A stretch of 32,881 nt of DNA, taken from IMG/VR virus record IMGVR_UViG_3300048446_000378, positions 1 to 32,881 of that record. One strand, given 5' to 3'. The stretch is from a virus. The translations under genes and the position numbers were made by a program. The notes beneath the pieces are model-generated. The model was not told the origin of the DNA. It was given only the letters and a program-made list of their open reading frames with translations, and did not search any database. The first letter of the stretch is position 1. Each line of letters begins with the position of its first letter. Shown here piece by piece: positions 6,313 through 15,300 of this stretch.

Positions 6313-7891
6313 GGCACTGCGTCTATATACTCCCAACACCAACCAAGAAAAGATACACCAAACGCCAGCCAGTGAAGTCCTAGTCATCGGTGGTAATAGA
6401 TCAGGCAAGTCATTATGTACATTTGTTGAAGACGCCAGAGCAGTCACAGGACAAGACCCTCATGACAAATACCCGAAAGAGAATGGTATCCTTGTTGTTG
6501 TGGGCAAGGATTGGAAACACATTGGACTTGTGTGCGTACCTTATCTCTTTAGGGAGGGTGCGTTTAGAATCATCAAGGACGAAGAAACGGGTGAGTGGCG
6601 ATCATACAATCCCGTTACCGACGAACATAGAAAAAAGGATACGAAACCTGCTCCGCCGCTAATACCCCCGCGAATGATCAAGAAAACTTCGTGGGTTCTC
6701 AAGTCTGCCAACTACATGCAGACTTGCACACTTACCAACGGGTGGGAGATACATTTCTTTTCCAGCGAAGGTGATCCGGTACAGGGCTTCCAAGCAGATA
6801 GAGTTCACATTGACGAAGATATAAACAACGAGCAATGGGTTCCTGAAATGCTCGCACGTATCGTAGACCGCAAGGGTAAGTTTACTTGGTCTGCTATGCC
6901 GCATTCTACTAACAATGCTCTGCTAGGCTTGAAAGAACGTGCCGACGCAAGTATGGAAGACTTAGGGGATAGCTCCTCTATTCAGCAATTTAAGTTGCGA
7001 TTCCTAGACAATCCATTCTTAGACTCTGAAGAGAAAAAGAAATCCATAGAACGGTGGTCTGCGGTTGGAGAAGACGTTCTTCGTATGCGAGCCGAAGGTG
7101 ATTTCATCACGGACTCGATACTGGTGTATCCGTCATTTGATATGCGAATACACGGAATGGATCGCTCTGAACTACCAGACGGCGGCATTGTTCCATCAAC
7201 ATGGACTCGATACTGTGCTATTGACCCGGGTCACGCAGTAACGGCAGTATTGTTCCTAGCAGTTCCACCGGACGAAAAGTTCTGGTTATGCTACGACCAG
7301 CTATATTTACGGCAGTGCAATGCTACTAAGTTTGGTAACGAGTTTGCAAAAAAGGTAGGGAACTCTCATTTCCACGCATTTATCATTGATGCTCATGGTG
7401 GACGATTGAGAGATATAGGCTCAGGTCGCTTGCCGTCTGAGCAGTACACAGAGCAGTTGCTCAAGCATGGAGTTAAGTCGCAAGTATCCGGTGCATCGTT
7501 TCTAGCTGGGTGTGATGACATATTGGCTCGTTGTGAAAGCACACGTATTTCCCTGCATATCAGGCCAGAAGGTACTCCTCAAATGAGGATTCTTGCAGGT
7601 GCTTGCCCAGACTTAGAGAGAGAACTCAAGCGGTACAGGAAACTTGTCAACCATATTGCAGGGGTCTCTGTGGTAACAGATAAGCCTAATACTAAGGGAG
7701 AATGCCATATTGCCCAGTGTATGGAATACCTAGCGGCATATAGGCCAAGCTATCACAAACCTCCCCCAACTTTCCAAGAAGAAGACCCTTGGTGGGTTAA
7801 ATGGCAAAAAGATAGAAAAAAGCGGCTGACAGACCAGCACGGGGCGTTCGTATATTTGGGGCCACAAGGAGATAGAAATGGCTCAAACTAG
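6164..7891 (+). CDS. terL: Terminase large subunit (packaging ATPase-nuclease)
   Basis: 575 aa. The N-terminal 50 residues, rich in Lys/Arg (MAKKKVAKK...), overlap terS. The ATPase domain shows a Walker A GGNRSGKS at residues 76-83, a Walker B strand ending VHIDED at 214-219 with the catalytic Asp-Glu pair, and a coupling segment TWSAMPHSTN at 241-250. The nuclease domain begins near 345 with CAIDPGH (Asp354), followed by FIIDAHGG (Asp409). At the place of the usual third metal ligand near residue 515 the sequence reads CHIAQCMEYL, with His rather than the common Asp. Length is normal. The protein drives DNA into the prohead through the portal and cuts concatemers. It ends 14 bases into the next gene. 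Confidence 0.96.
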   Translation: MAKKKVAKKTSRRKHPARKPKQLPTVPVMSEFQKDAIRELQSEIKDRQLEALRLYTPNTNQEKIHQTPASEVLVIGGNRSGKSLCTFVEDARAVTGQDPHDKYPKENGILVVVGKDWKHIGLVCVPYLFREGAFRIIKDEETGEWRSYNPVTDEHRKKDTKPAPPLIPPRMIKKTSWVLKSANYMQTCTLTNGWEIHFFSSEGDPVQGFQADRVHIDEDINNEQWVPEMLARIVDRKGKFTWSAMPHSTNNALLGLKERADASMEDLGDSSSIQQFKLRFLDNPFLDSEEKKKSIERWSAVGEDVLRMRAEGDFITDSILVYPSFDMRIHGMDRSELPDGGIVPSTWTRYCAIDPGHAVTAVLFLAVPPDEKFWLCYDQLYLRQCNATKFGNEFAKKVGNSHFHAFIIDAHGGRLRDIGSGRLPSEQYTEQLLKHGVKSQVSGASFLAGCDDILARCESTRISLHIRPEGTPQMRILAGACPDLERELKRYRKLVNHIAGVSVVTDKPNTKGECHIAQCMEYLAAYRPSYHKPPPTFQEEDPWWVKWQKDRKKRLTDQHGAFVYLGPQGDRNGSN

Positions 7892-8210
7892 CACCAAATC
7901 ATGGACGATGCCCCAGCCGAACATTGGCGACTGCGTTCTTTTCAGCAAGGACTACCGGGATTTCTCCAAGCCAACAGTTGGTTGGGTCATGCAAGAACCC
8001 GGGCATAAGACCATAAGTATTGTAACCTTCACGCCTTCAGGGTATTCCTTGGTATTCAATAGTTGCCACCACAAAGACGATCCGGCACTGAGCGAAGACA
8101 ACGGATGGCAAGACCTCGGCGTGTGGGACTTTGCACCTTCTACCAAGAAGATGCGGGAACTCACGAAGAAAAACGAGGCAACAAGTGCAGGAAAGTCTTC
8201 CTCAAAGTAA
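7878..8210 (+). CDS. Small beta-rich protein between terminase and portal, 110 aa
   Basis: ATG 7878 overlaps the end of terL by 14 bases, with AAGGAGA just upstream near 7867. The core, residues 14-85, alternates short strands and turns (IGDCVLFSKD, VGWVMQEPG, TISIVTFTP) and looks like a small SH3-like barrel; the C-terminal 25 residues are Lys/Ser rich and probably disordered. It overlaps the portal start by 26 bases. Small proteins of this sort between terL and portal occur in other phages, but I cannot give a function. A packaging or portal-assembly helper is a guess from position. Confidence 0.75.
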   Translation: MAQTSTKSWTMPQPNIGDCVLFSKDYRDFSKPTVGWVMQEPGHKTISIVTFTPSGYSLVFNSCHHKDDPALSEDNGWQDLGVWDFAPSTKKMRELTKKNEATSAGKSSSK

Positions 8211-10248
8211 TCCGCTTAGGCAAGTAGTCCAGACGTGGGTTAAAAAACTAAAGGCAGCAGAAGCATACAAAAAGCCATTTAACGACGACGCTAAAGAAGC
8301 CTGTTCGTTTTATGACGGAGACCACAACTGGATGTGGAAAGATGCGTATGCACGGGGGGAACGGGGCTACAACTCATCTATAGCCCCGCCTTCTTTCCGT
8401 ATGCAACTCAATAAAGTATTTGAGTTAGTAGAGATATTTGCCAGCGTTATCTATCACCGAAACCCAGTGAGAACTGTATCGGTAATGGAATACCCGCAAA
8501 TACCGGGGGAGATAATGGGTTTGCCAGAAAACCCTGACCCAACGCAAGAGGTGACGCCTGAGCAGCAGCAGTTGATTGGTGTTGTTGCAGCAGAGCTTGA
8601 ACAAAAGAAACAACGCAAGCTAGGTGCTGAACTACTTGAGCACTACCTTAATTGGACACCCGTTGAATTAGACCTAAAGCGACAGGCTCGCATGGTTGTC
8701 AATGAAGCAATGATAAAGGGTGCTGGCGTGTTCTGGACTGAGATGATAGTAGCTGACACTACTGCCGACTCCCAGATGCCGCCGATGAAGATGGTTGGTA
8801 GTTTCTACGACACGATAGATAATCTTCTTGTAGACCCCGACTTCGACAACGCAGACGACCAGTTGTGGTGTGCTCGCAAGATGGTTCGACCTATCACGGA
8901 GGTAGCCGAACAATACGGAATACCTGTAGAAACCTTAGAGAAGCATTACGACAAAGAAACGCCTACGTTACAAAGGCAGCCAAAAGACAAGAAGAAAAAA
9001 GACGGAACGAACAAGCTCATTACGTTCTATAAGATTTGGAGCAAGACCGGAATGGGCGACAGGTTGAAGGACGCCCCAAAAGAAAACAAAGGTGTCTTCG
9101 ACCCTCTTGGCAAGTATGCCTATCTTGTTGTGTGTGAAGGTGTTCCCTATCCGCTTAACGTCCCACCCGAAGTATTAGAAGAGGAGGTCAACGAAGAAAC
9201 TGGTTTGCCAGATAGCCTGCTTACCAGAACCGCTTGGCCTATTCCTTTCTATGCTGACCCACAAGGGTGGCCCTACACGATGCTCGCTTTCCACAGAAAG
9301 CCGGGGTATAGCTGGCCTATTAGCCACATACGCCCTGCAATCGGCGAGTTGAGACTATTGAACTGGTGCTTCTCATTCCTTGCTACAAGGATTGCAACAT
9401 CCTGCGAAACAGTTGTTGCAGTGACAAAGGCAGCAGACCAAGACATTAAAGAGCAGTTGCTTGCTCCATCTGAAGGTGGCTTCAAGATAATTGAATTGTC
9501 TGAGCTACTAGGCAGAAGAGTAGAAGACATTGTATCCGTATTCCAAATGCCCCCCGTCACCAAAGACCTTTGGGATATTATCAGTGCGATACTAGATCAG
9601 TTTGCACAACGAACCGGCCTGTCAGAACTCGTATATGGCTACACCCGTTCTCAGTTTAGAAGTGCTGCGGAAGCGACAATTAAAAACGAGAACATTAGCA
9701 TCAGGCCAGACAATATGGCTAACGAGTTAGAAGACACCATGTCTCTACTTGCTAGGCGAGAAGCACTTGCTGCAAGATGGTTACTAGAGCCAGTAGACGT
9801 TGCTCCTGTCATTGGGCCTCTAGGGGCAGCAGGATGGCAGCAGACTATTAACAGCGTAGACATCGTTGCTCTTACGAGAGACTTCTTGTTTAGGATCGAA
9901 GCAGGCTCTGCTCGTAAGCCAAATAAGGCAACTCGTGTAGAACAAATGCAAATGTCAGTTCAGACCCTCGGCCCAATACTTTCGCAGTTGGTCGGTGCTG
10001 GTATGCCCGGGCCTTTCAATGCACTCATGAGTGATTGGGCTGATTCGCTAGATATTGACCCAACGCCGTACCTTGTTCCACCTCCACCTCCACCTCCAAC
10101 AGAACCACCAATGCCTCCGGGCGCACCAATGCCTCCCGACGCACCCCCTCCTCCTCAGCAGCGGCTCCCCGGTACACCCTCCCCGGGAGAGCGCGCGGAG
10201 GATGGGGCAGAAGAATTACCTCAAGTTCCGCAAGAGCTTAATCCGTAG
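8185..10248 (+). CDS. Portal protein
   Basis: GTG 8185 (VQESLPQSNPL...) is preferred; a TTG at 8131 would add 18 residues from within the previous gene. The 687-residue length is typical of podovirus portals. Near the N-terminus is an amphipathic helix (WVKKLKAAEAYKKPF), then a DGDHNWMWKD segment and a long helix with RMQLNKVFELVEIFAS, matching the portal pattern of an N-terminal strand followed by a helix preceding the wing. A central region carries loops with AILDQFAQRTGLSEL and RSAAEATIKNEN, typical of the stem-clip helices. The C-terminus has a proline run at about residues 631-638 and ends acidic. The dodecameric ring is the DNA channel for packaging and ejection. Confidence 0.9.
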   Translation: MQESLPQSNPLRQVVQTWVKKLKAAEAYKKPFNDDAKEACSFYDGDHNWMWKDAYARGERGYNSSIAPPSFRMQLNKVFELVEIFASVIYHRNPVRTVSVMEYPQIPGEIMGLPENPDPTQEVTPEQQQLIGVVAAELEQKKQRKLGAELLEHYLNWTPVELDLKRQARMVVNEAMIKGAGVFWTEMIVADTTADSQMPPMKMVGSFYDTIDNLLVDPDFDNADDQLWCARKMVRPITEVAEQYGIPVETLEKHYDKETPTLQRQPKDKKKKDGTNKLITFYKIWSKTGMGDRLKDAPKENKGVFDPLGKYAYLVVCEGVPYPLNVPPEVLEEEVNEETGLPDSLLTRTAWPIPFYADPQGWPYTMLAFHRKPGYSWPISHIRPAIGELRLLNWCFSFLATRIATSCETVVAVTKAADQDIKEQLLAPSEGGFKIIELSELLGRRVEDIVSVFQMPPVTKDLWDIISAILDQFAQRTGLSELVYGYTRSQFRSAAEATIKNENISIRPDNMANELEDTMSLLARREALAARWLLEPVDVAPVIGPLGAAGWQQTINSVDIVALTRDFLFRIEAGSARKPNKATRVEQMQMSVQTLGPILSQLVGAGMPGPFNALMSDWADSLDIDPTPYLVPPPPPPPTEPPMPPGAPMPPDAPPPPQQRLPGTPSPGERAEDGAEELPQVPQELNP
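10078..10164 (+). repeat. Polyproline-coding low-complexity tract in portal gene
   Basis: CCACCT units repeat from about 10078, giving seven consecutive prolines, then MPPGAPMPPDAPPPP. The tract is in frame with the portal and makes an extended, exposed tail, either outside the ring or at the crown. Translation through seven prolines would usually need EF-P. Confidence 0.8.
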
Positions 10249-10769
10249 TGTCACCCAGTAAGTGGCGGAGAAACAAAGAGCAACAGTTTGAAAACAACCT
10301 CAAGAACCGTTACGGAATTACGGTTGAGGAATACAACAAACTCGTTCTAGAGTCCAAGAACAAATGCCAGATATGCGGGAAAAAATGCAACCGACTCGTA
10401 ATAGACCATTGTCACAATAGCAACAAGATTCGGGGTATGCTTTGCCAGCAGTGTAACTCAGGCATTGGATTCCTCGGCGACTGCCCAAGAAGATTGGAAC
10501 TAGCCCTTGAGTACCTCAAACGACCTACCCTTCGACATACAAGACGCACCAAGGTCAGTTCAAAAAGCATACATCGAGATGATCGAAAACGATGTGCCTC
10601 CAAGAATGGCAGAAATGCTCGCCCTGCAACAGCCCCCCGGCGTAAAAGGAGGGGACAGGGCGTTCATGGAAGGGAGGTACAACAACCAGCAGTTCGACAA
10701 GATGCCGAAGGATCACGCCCAGAACATCATAACACTCGCAAAAAGAGCAGGAATAAATCCAAGCGGTAA
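10248..10769 (+). CDS. Endonuclease VII-type HNH endonuclease
   Basis: GTG 10248 shares its first base with the last base of the portal TAG. Residues 20-90 match the recombination endonuclease VII family: YGITVEEYNKLV, zinc ligands CQIC (Cys40, Cys43) and CQQC (Cys66, Cys69), and the catalytic LVIDHCH (Asp53, His54, His56) followed by KIRGMLCQQCNSGIGFLGD. The family usually ends at the helix seen here as LALEYLKR. The further 83 residues are an Arg-rich, low-information tail (RRKRRGQG) read in a frame that overlaps the next gene by 263 bases, so the original end was probably lost. It may resolve branched DNA before packaging or act as a mobile free-standing endonuclease; the sequence does not decide. 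Confidence 0.88.
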   Translation: MSPSKWRRNKEQQFENNLKNRYGITVEEYNKLVLESKNKCQICGKKCNRLVIDHCHNSNKIRGMLCQQCNSGIGFLGDCPRRLELALEYLKRPTLRHTRRTKVSSKSIHRDDRKRCASKNGRNARPATAPRRKRRGQGVHGREVQQPAVRQDAEGSRPEHHNTRKKSRNKSKR

Positions 10770-11058
10770 GTATTATTGTGCCGGTCTTGCCGATGGTCGC
10801 GGCGTCCAAGACCCAGCAGCATGGGTAGACGGTGCTGGAGATGTGAAAAAAGTAGCTGAAGTTCGCAACCTGACAGTAGACGGTGCTGTTCAGCACAAAG
10901 GGAGACCACAGCCTAGGCCAAAGAGCGTCAGGTTAAGCGAAAAGCTGACAAAAGAAATGATGAACGTCGAGAAAAAGCGTAAGCCGACCATGAAAAAAGA
11001 AGAGCTACGTGAGTATGTAACTGAAAAATACGGTCGCAGGAAAAAGCCAAACGAATGA
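10507..11058 (+). CDS. Unknown phage protein between portal and adaptor, 183 aa
   Basis: TTG 10507 is the earliest start; ATG 10579 is an alternative that removes 24 residues. The first 88 codons overlap the endonuclease gene in another frame, and the better-conserved-looking protein sequence is this one: LPFDIQDAPRSVQKAYIEMI, ALQQPPGVKGGDRAFMEG, then KYYCAGLADGRGVQDPAAWV and a basic C-terminal helix (KLTKEMMNVEKKRK, REYVTEKYGRRKK). The frame ends in an ATGA overlap with the adaptor gene. Function unknown; the position suggests a head-completion or packaging role. The unusual TTG start fits a gene whose 5' end was disturbed by the endonuclease gene. Confidence 0.75.
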   Translation: MSTSNDLPFDIQDAPRSVQKAYIEMIENDVPPRMAEMLALQQPPGVKGGDRAFMEGRYNNQQFDKMPKDHAQNIITLAKRAGINPSGKYYCAGLADGRGVQDPAAWVDGAGDVKKVAEVRNLTVDGAVQHKGRPQPRPKSVRLSEKLTKEMMNVEKKRKPTMKKEELREYVTEKYGRRKKPNE

Positions 11059-12332
11059 ATACTGCACAAGATTTAGTAGCACACTTGCTTGCGAGCACTG
11101 GGGGAGGTGCTCAGGACGGGGAACATCAGGCTGTACGACATGCCGTCATCAGTGGCGTCCGCGAAGTCATGCAATGTAGGGATTGGCTTTGGCATGAAAA
11201 GATGGGTTCTTTTTCTACGAAGACCCCGACTACACAGGCAAAGATGGTGGCAGGCAATGATATTATCAGTGTCTCAGACGCCACGTACTTTGCTCCCGGC
11301 AGGATAGTGCAGTTCCCTAAAGGCACGTTCAAGAGTCCTGCTCGCGTTAAGGCCGTCAATGGTAATTTTATTACACTGAATCAGGCTCCTAAAAGCAGTG
11401 GCGACAGTGTGACAGTCAAGCCGCAAGTTTACTACGACCTGCCAGAAGACCTTCACAATATCGGAACTCTCAAGACAAATACCGTTGGCACGTTGCATTG
11501 CAGGATAAGCCCTACTGAATGGCAGCAGCTTGAGATAAATACAGACGGATCAGGTGAACCTTATTACTACACAGTCATGAGGTCTGACCAGAATCCAGAC
11601 AGATACCAAATACGATTTGTAGGCGTACCAGCCGATGACGTAATTGTTCATTACGTTTACAGAGTAACGCCAAAACCCATAAAGTATTTTGGTTACGAAC
11701 GGATATGCCGAGAAGGAACGGTTCAGATGGCACAAAATGCCACTGACAAAAAGATGTATGTCACTGGAACAGGGACTAGCTTCCCTCAAGATTGTGCTGC
11801 GGCATACATTCGGTTCGGTGCAGACGGATACCCAGCCGACCCCATAGGATCGACGGTTCCATTTATCATGGAGCGACGTATACAAGAATGGAAATCTGCA
11901 ACAAGCCTATGCGTAAGTGATAACACAGTTTACGAGCGACCGGGGCCAGACGGGATATACGAAACAGAATCGTTTGATGCAGGCAACGCAGCACTTCTGC
12001 CCCCTCCAACTGTGTCCGAGGAAAACCCTCCAACAGTTTCGACAGACTACGACGAACCTAATACCCCAATACCAGCACTTACAAAATACGCAATTACGGA
12101 TGTTATTAACTCATCCCCGCACATGTGGACAGCAATCCTGTCAGGTGTCGAAATGTGGTACGCACGTATTGCAGGAAAACCTGCGGACGTAGCTATGGCA
12201 ATGTTTAACAGAGACCTTCGCCTTGCTATGGAGGCCGACGTAGTAACGCCTATGACCGGCCTTTTCCACAATGCTTATCCAACCCCAAGGTCAATGGGAT
12301 GGCAGTCTTCGCTTCTGCCTGATAATGAATGA
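11055..12332 (+). CDS. Probable head-to-tail adaptor protein
   Basis: ATG 11055 overlaps the preceding TGA (ATGA). The 425-residue product starts with a helical region (ATG to about residue 50: AQDLVAHLLA, HAVISGVREVMQCRDWLWH), followed by beta-rich sequence with YYDLPEDLHNIGTL and RYQIRFVGVPADDVIVHYVYRV, patterns common in podovirus adaptor or tail tubular A proteins that bind the portal and pass contact to the nozzle. The C-terminus is helical (MWTAILSGVEMWYARIAGKP, AMAMFNRDLRLAMEAD), again typical. About 120 residues of loop sequence in the middle (residues 235-345) exceed the minimal fold. Directly downstream is the nozzle, the expected partner. Family membership is inferred from pattern and place. 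Confidence 0.78.
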   Translation: MNTAQDLVAHLLASTGGGAQDGEHQAVRHAVISGVREVMQCRDWLWHEKMGSFSTKTPTTQAKMVAGNDIISVSDATYFAPGRIVQFPKGTFKSPARVKAVNGNFITLNQAPKSSGDSVTVKPQVYYDLPEDLHNIGTLKTNTVGTLHCRISPTEWQQLEINTDGSGEPYYYTVMRSDQNPDRYQIRFVGVPADDVIVHYVYRVTPKPIKYFGYERICREGTVQMAQNATDKKMYVTGTGTSFPQDCAAAYIRFGADGYPADPIGSTVPFIMERRIQEWKSATSLCVSDNTVYERPGPDGIYETESFDAGNAALLPPPTVSEENPPTVSTDYDEPNTPIPALTKYAITDVINSSPHMWTAILSGVEMWYARIAGKPADVAMAMFNRDLRLAMEADVVTPMTGLFHNAYPTPRSMGWQSSLLPDNE

Positions 12333-15300
12333 TTAAGATTAACCAATGGCTAGGATACAACGAAGACGCATCTCAGTACCTGCTGAGGCCGGGAGAGTTG
12401 CGTGTTCTAAACAACCTACAGCCACGTCGTCCCGGTATGCTCCTGAGTAGGAGTGGACTAAAGAAGATATACGGCAAGTATGACAATGATTCTATATTTG
12501 GAATATATCGTAGGGCTACAGTTCTTGGTAGCAACAATGACTATCTTTGGTTTCAGAAAATCAAAGTTGACAAACTATTAACTATCGAAGAAATAGAGCA
12601 GAACCTTCCAGACTTTGAGTTGCAATGGGTAGTTCGCCGTGTCATTGGCAATGAATCCAGAGTAATCGACACGATGGAAGAAAGGCCAGATGGAGTCAAT
12701 GAGCTACACAACTTCAGCATAGCAGAGGACAGGCGAGGAAGACTATTCATCATATATGGTCACGGAGTAAAGCCACGACTCTATCTCCCACAATCATTGA
12801 CCAACTCTGCGATAGAAATGGGGATGCCAACTCCTACAGTCGCTCCAGTTGTCACGCCCTCTGGAAGAGGCCGCTTCATAGAATCTGTTAATGTCCGTTT
12901 TGCTGGAGGTTCGTATTACGACGCACCGGAAGTTACTATCTTAGGTGACTGCGACAGGCAAGCGCAACTCACTCCTATTATTAGATTCGGAAAAGTTACC
13001 GGAGTTGAAGTCACTGATGGGGGTGCTGGTTACAAGGACGCTCCAAAAATAACCTGCACCGTTAATCCACAGGGTTCTGGGTTTAGGGCATTAGGAAACT
13101 TCAGTAGTTCTGCAAAAGAAATAATTGGCTTTGACACCACCGTAAACGGAACATTCCTAGCACCGGGAACTTTCTCCGGGCCAGATGACGATGAGACATT
13201 CGGAACAAAAGATGCCGGTACTACAGACCAATCCATAGTCCTGTCAGGTCACGAAAGAGAAGAAGTAGGCCCGTACATCATAAAAGGTGTTGCTGGCACA
13301 GCCACCCCTGACGGTGGCTCAAGTATTACGCTAATTACTTTACAACTAGAAACCGTAGGAGATATTCACGTAGCGGACGCTGTTGATATATTCCCGAAGC
13401 TAGATGTAGTTGCTCAAGACATCACAAACGTCCAGTCGATAGATGAAGAACAAAACCAAATAACGCTATCCGTGAATGTCTTCGATGGTGGAACAACTCT
13501 TGCGGGCGTAATTGTTCCAGACGAACACACTATCACTTTCAAAAGAAACACACAAAGAGAATTTCCGCTTACATACAACGACAGGACAAAACAATACTCT
13601 GTTACGGTTCCTACGACTTATGAGCCAAAAGCCTCTAATGCTGTTACGCAAGAAGGCACAATAGCAGGTGGCGGCACATCACATACGAACACACAAGACA
13701 CAGATGACGCATTAAAAACAGCCCTTGCAACCCTACGATTCTCTCCTAAGTCATACGGTTTTGCTGTAAACACAGCAGCACCTTGGGACTCCATCGAGAC
13801 TACAGTAAGTAACTGGCAGACTTACGGAGGCGGTAAGCCATTTCTTTACAATGAGTTCTGGGAAGGCTCGGACTTTAACAGGAAAGGAAGTGCTGGCAAT
13901 GCTCGTTACGGTGGACTACAAGCTAGTGGCAAGCAATTCGTAAGAGGGTTTATTGGTTCTGTTGGAGGCAGGAGTGCCGAAGTATATTGGCCCGACTATT
14001 CAGAAATATCTGTATGGGTATGCACCGGAACGTACTCAGCAGGGCTTGGTCAATGGACTCGCCTGAGTATTCCTGTAGAAACAGAGACTACTACTACATC
14101 AGCAGGTGACACTGCATCCTCAAAGTTTATTAGATTCAGGGTTCCTGCAACATCTAGAGCTAGAACTGCTCGCTCAATAAACAAAGATTTAGTCGCTTCT
14201 GAGTACGAGGGATGGGACGGTCTGCCTGACGCTGAAGGCCCACTTGTAAAACTTTATTTGACAGAATGCCCAGACTCATGGATCAGTGACAGTACAGACC
14301 AGTGCTTGCCGACTCAAGCAAAAGAAAACAAACCAAACAGGCTTGAGTGGTGGGTCTCTGGCACAAATGTGACAAGGCCACTTGTGAACATTGTTCCAGA
14401 GGGCGGTGAAATAGATGCGAACACACTTGTTATAGAAGACCCCGGCAAGGGTTGGGCAAAGAACGCATTGTTCGCCATGCGTCTCTACCAAGGCAACGCA
14501 TACGAACAGAGAGTAGATTACAACACGGCAGCAGAACAAACGTCTATCCCCGGTGCTGCGAGCAGGTCGGGAGGTTATGTTGAATTTCGCTTGAGAGCAA
14601 ACGCTCCAGACGCAGCTTCCACGCCAGATGGCCCTCCCCATGTTTTACTATCGCCAACTCACATATCTAGTTTTGATGACGGGTGGTCATCCGGTCAAAG
14701 TGCAAGGTTGTTGTTACTGAAAAGAAAAAGGGAAACGCAAGAGTATGGTATTGCACACTGGATGGAGTGGACAGCTAAAGTTTTAGCCACTCTCGAATCG
14801 AGTGCCGGAAGGCTGACCAGTGTTTCTATCCTAACAAGGGGCAACAACTATTTCTCTGAACCAGAACTTACCATTTCGGGAGGCAACGGCTTCGGTGCAA
14901 AGGTTTCTCCTGTTCTGCAAAATGGACAGATTGTCAGATGCACTATAGAAGACCCGGGTCTTTCTTATACAGACAGGCCAGAGATAACAACAGACTCTAG
15001 GCCAGCAAAGCTCTCTGCTGTTATGCGACCGACAATGAAAGGTCGGTATCGCTGTGCTTACAGATTTGTTGATAGGGCAGAAACTCTCGTAAAAACATTT
15101 ACAGCTACCAAAGGTAATTCGTCAAACATCATATTGACTGACGATCCAGAAGGTATCGAAAAGGACATGATTCTTGAGGGAGAACACATTCCTTGGAACG
15201 CAAGAGTTACAAGTGTAAGCGATAACGAGATAACGCTGGACAGAGACGTTGACACTCTGTCGGAAGGTCATGACTTGCTTTGGCAGTCCAATGAAAAAAC

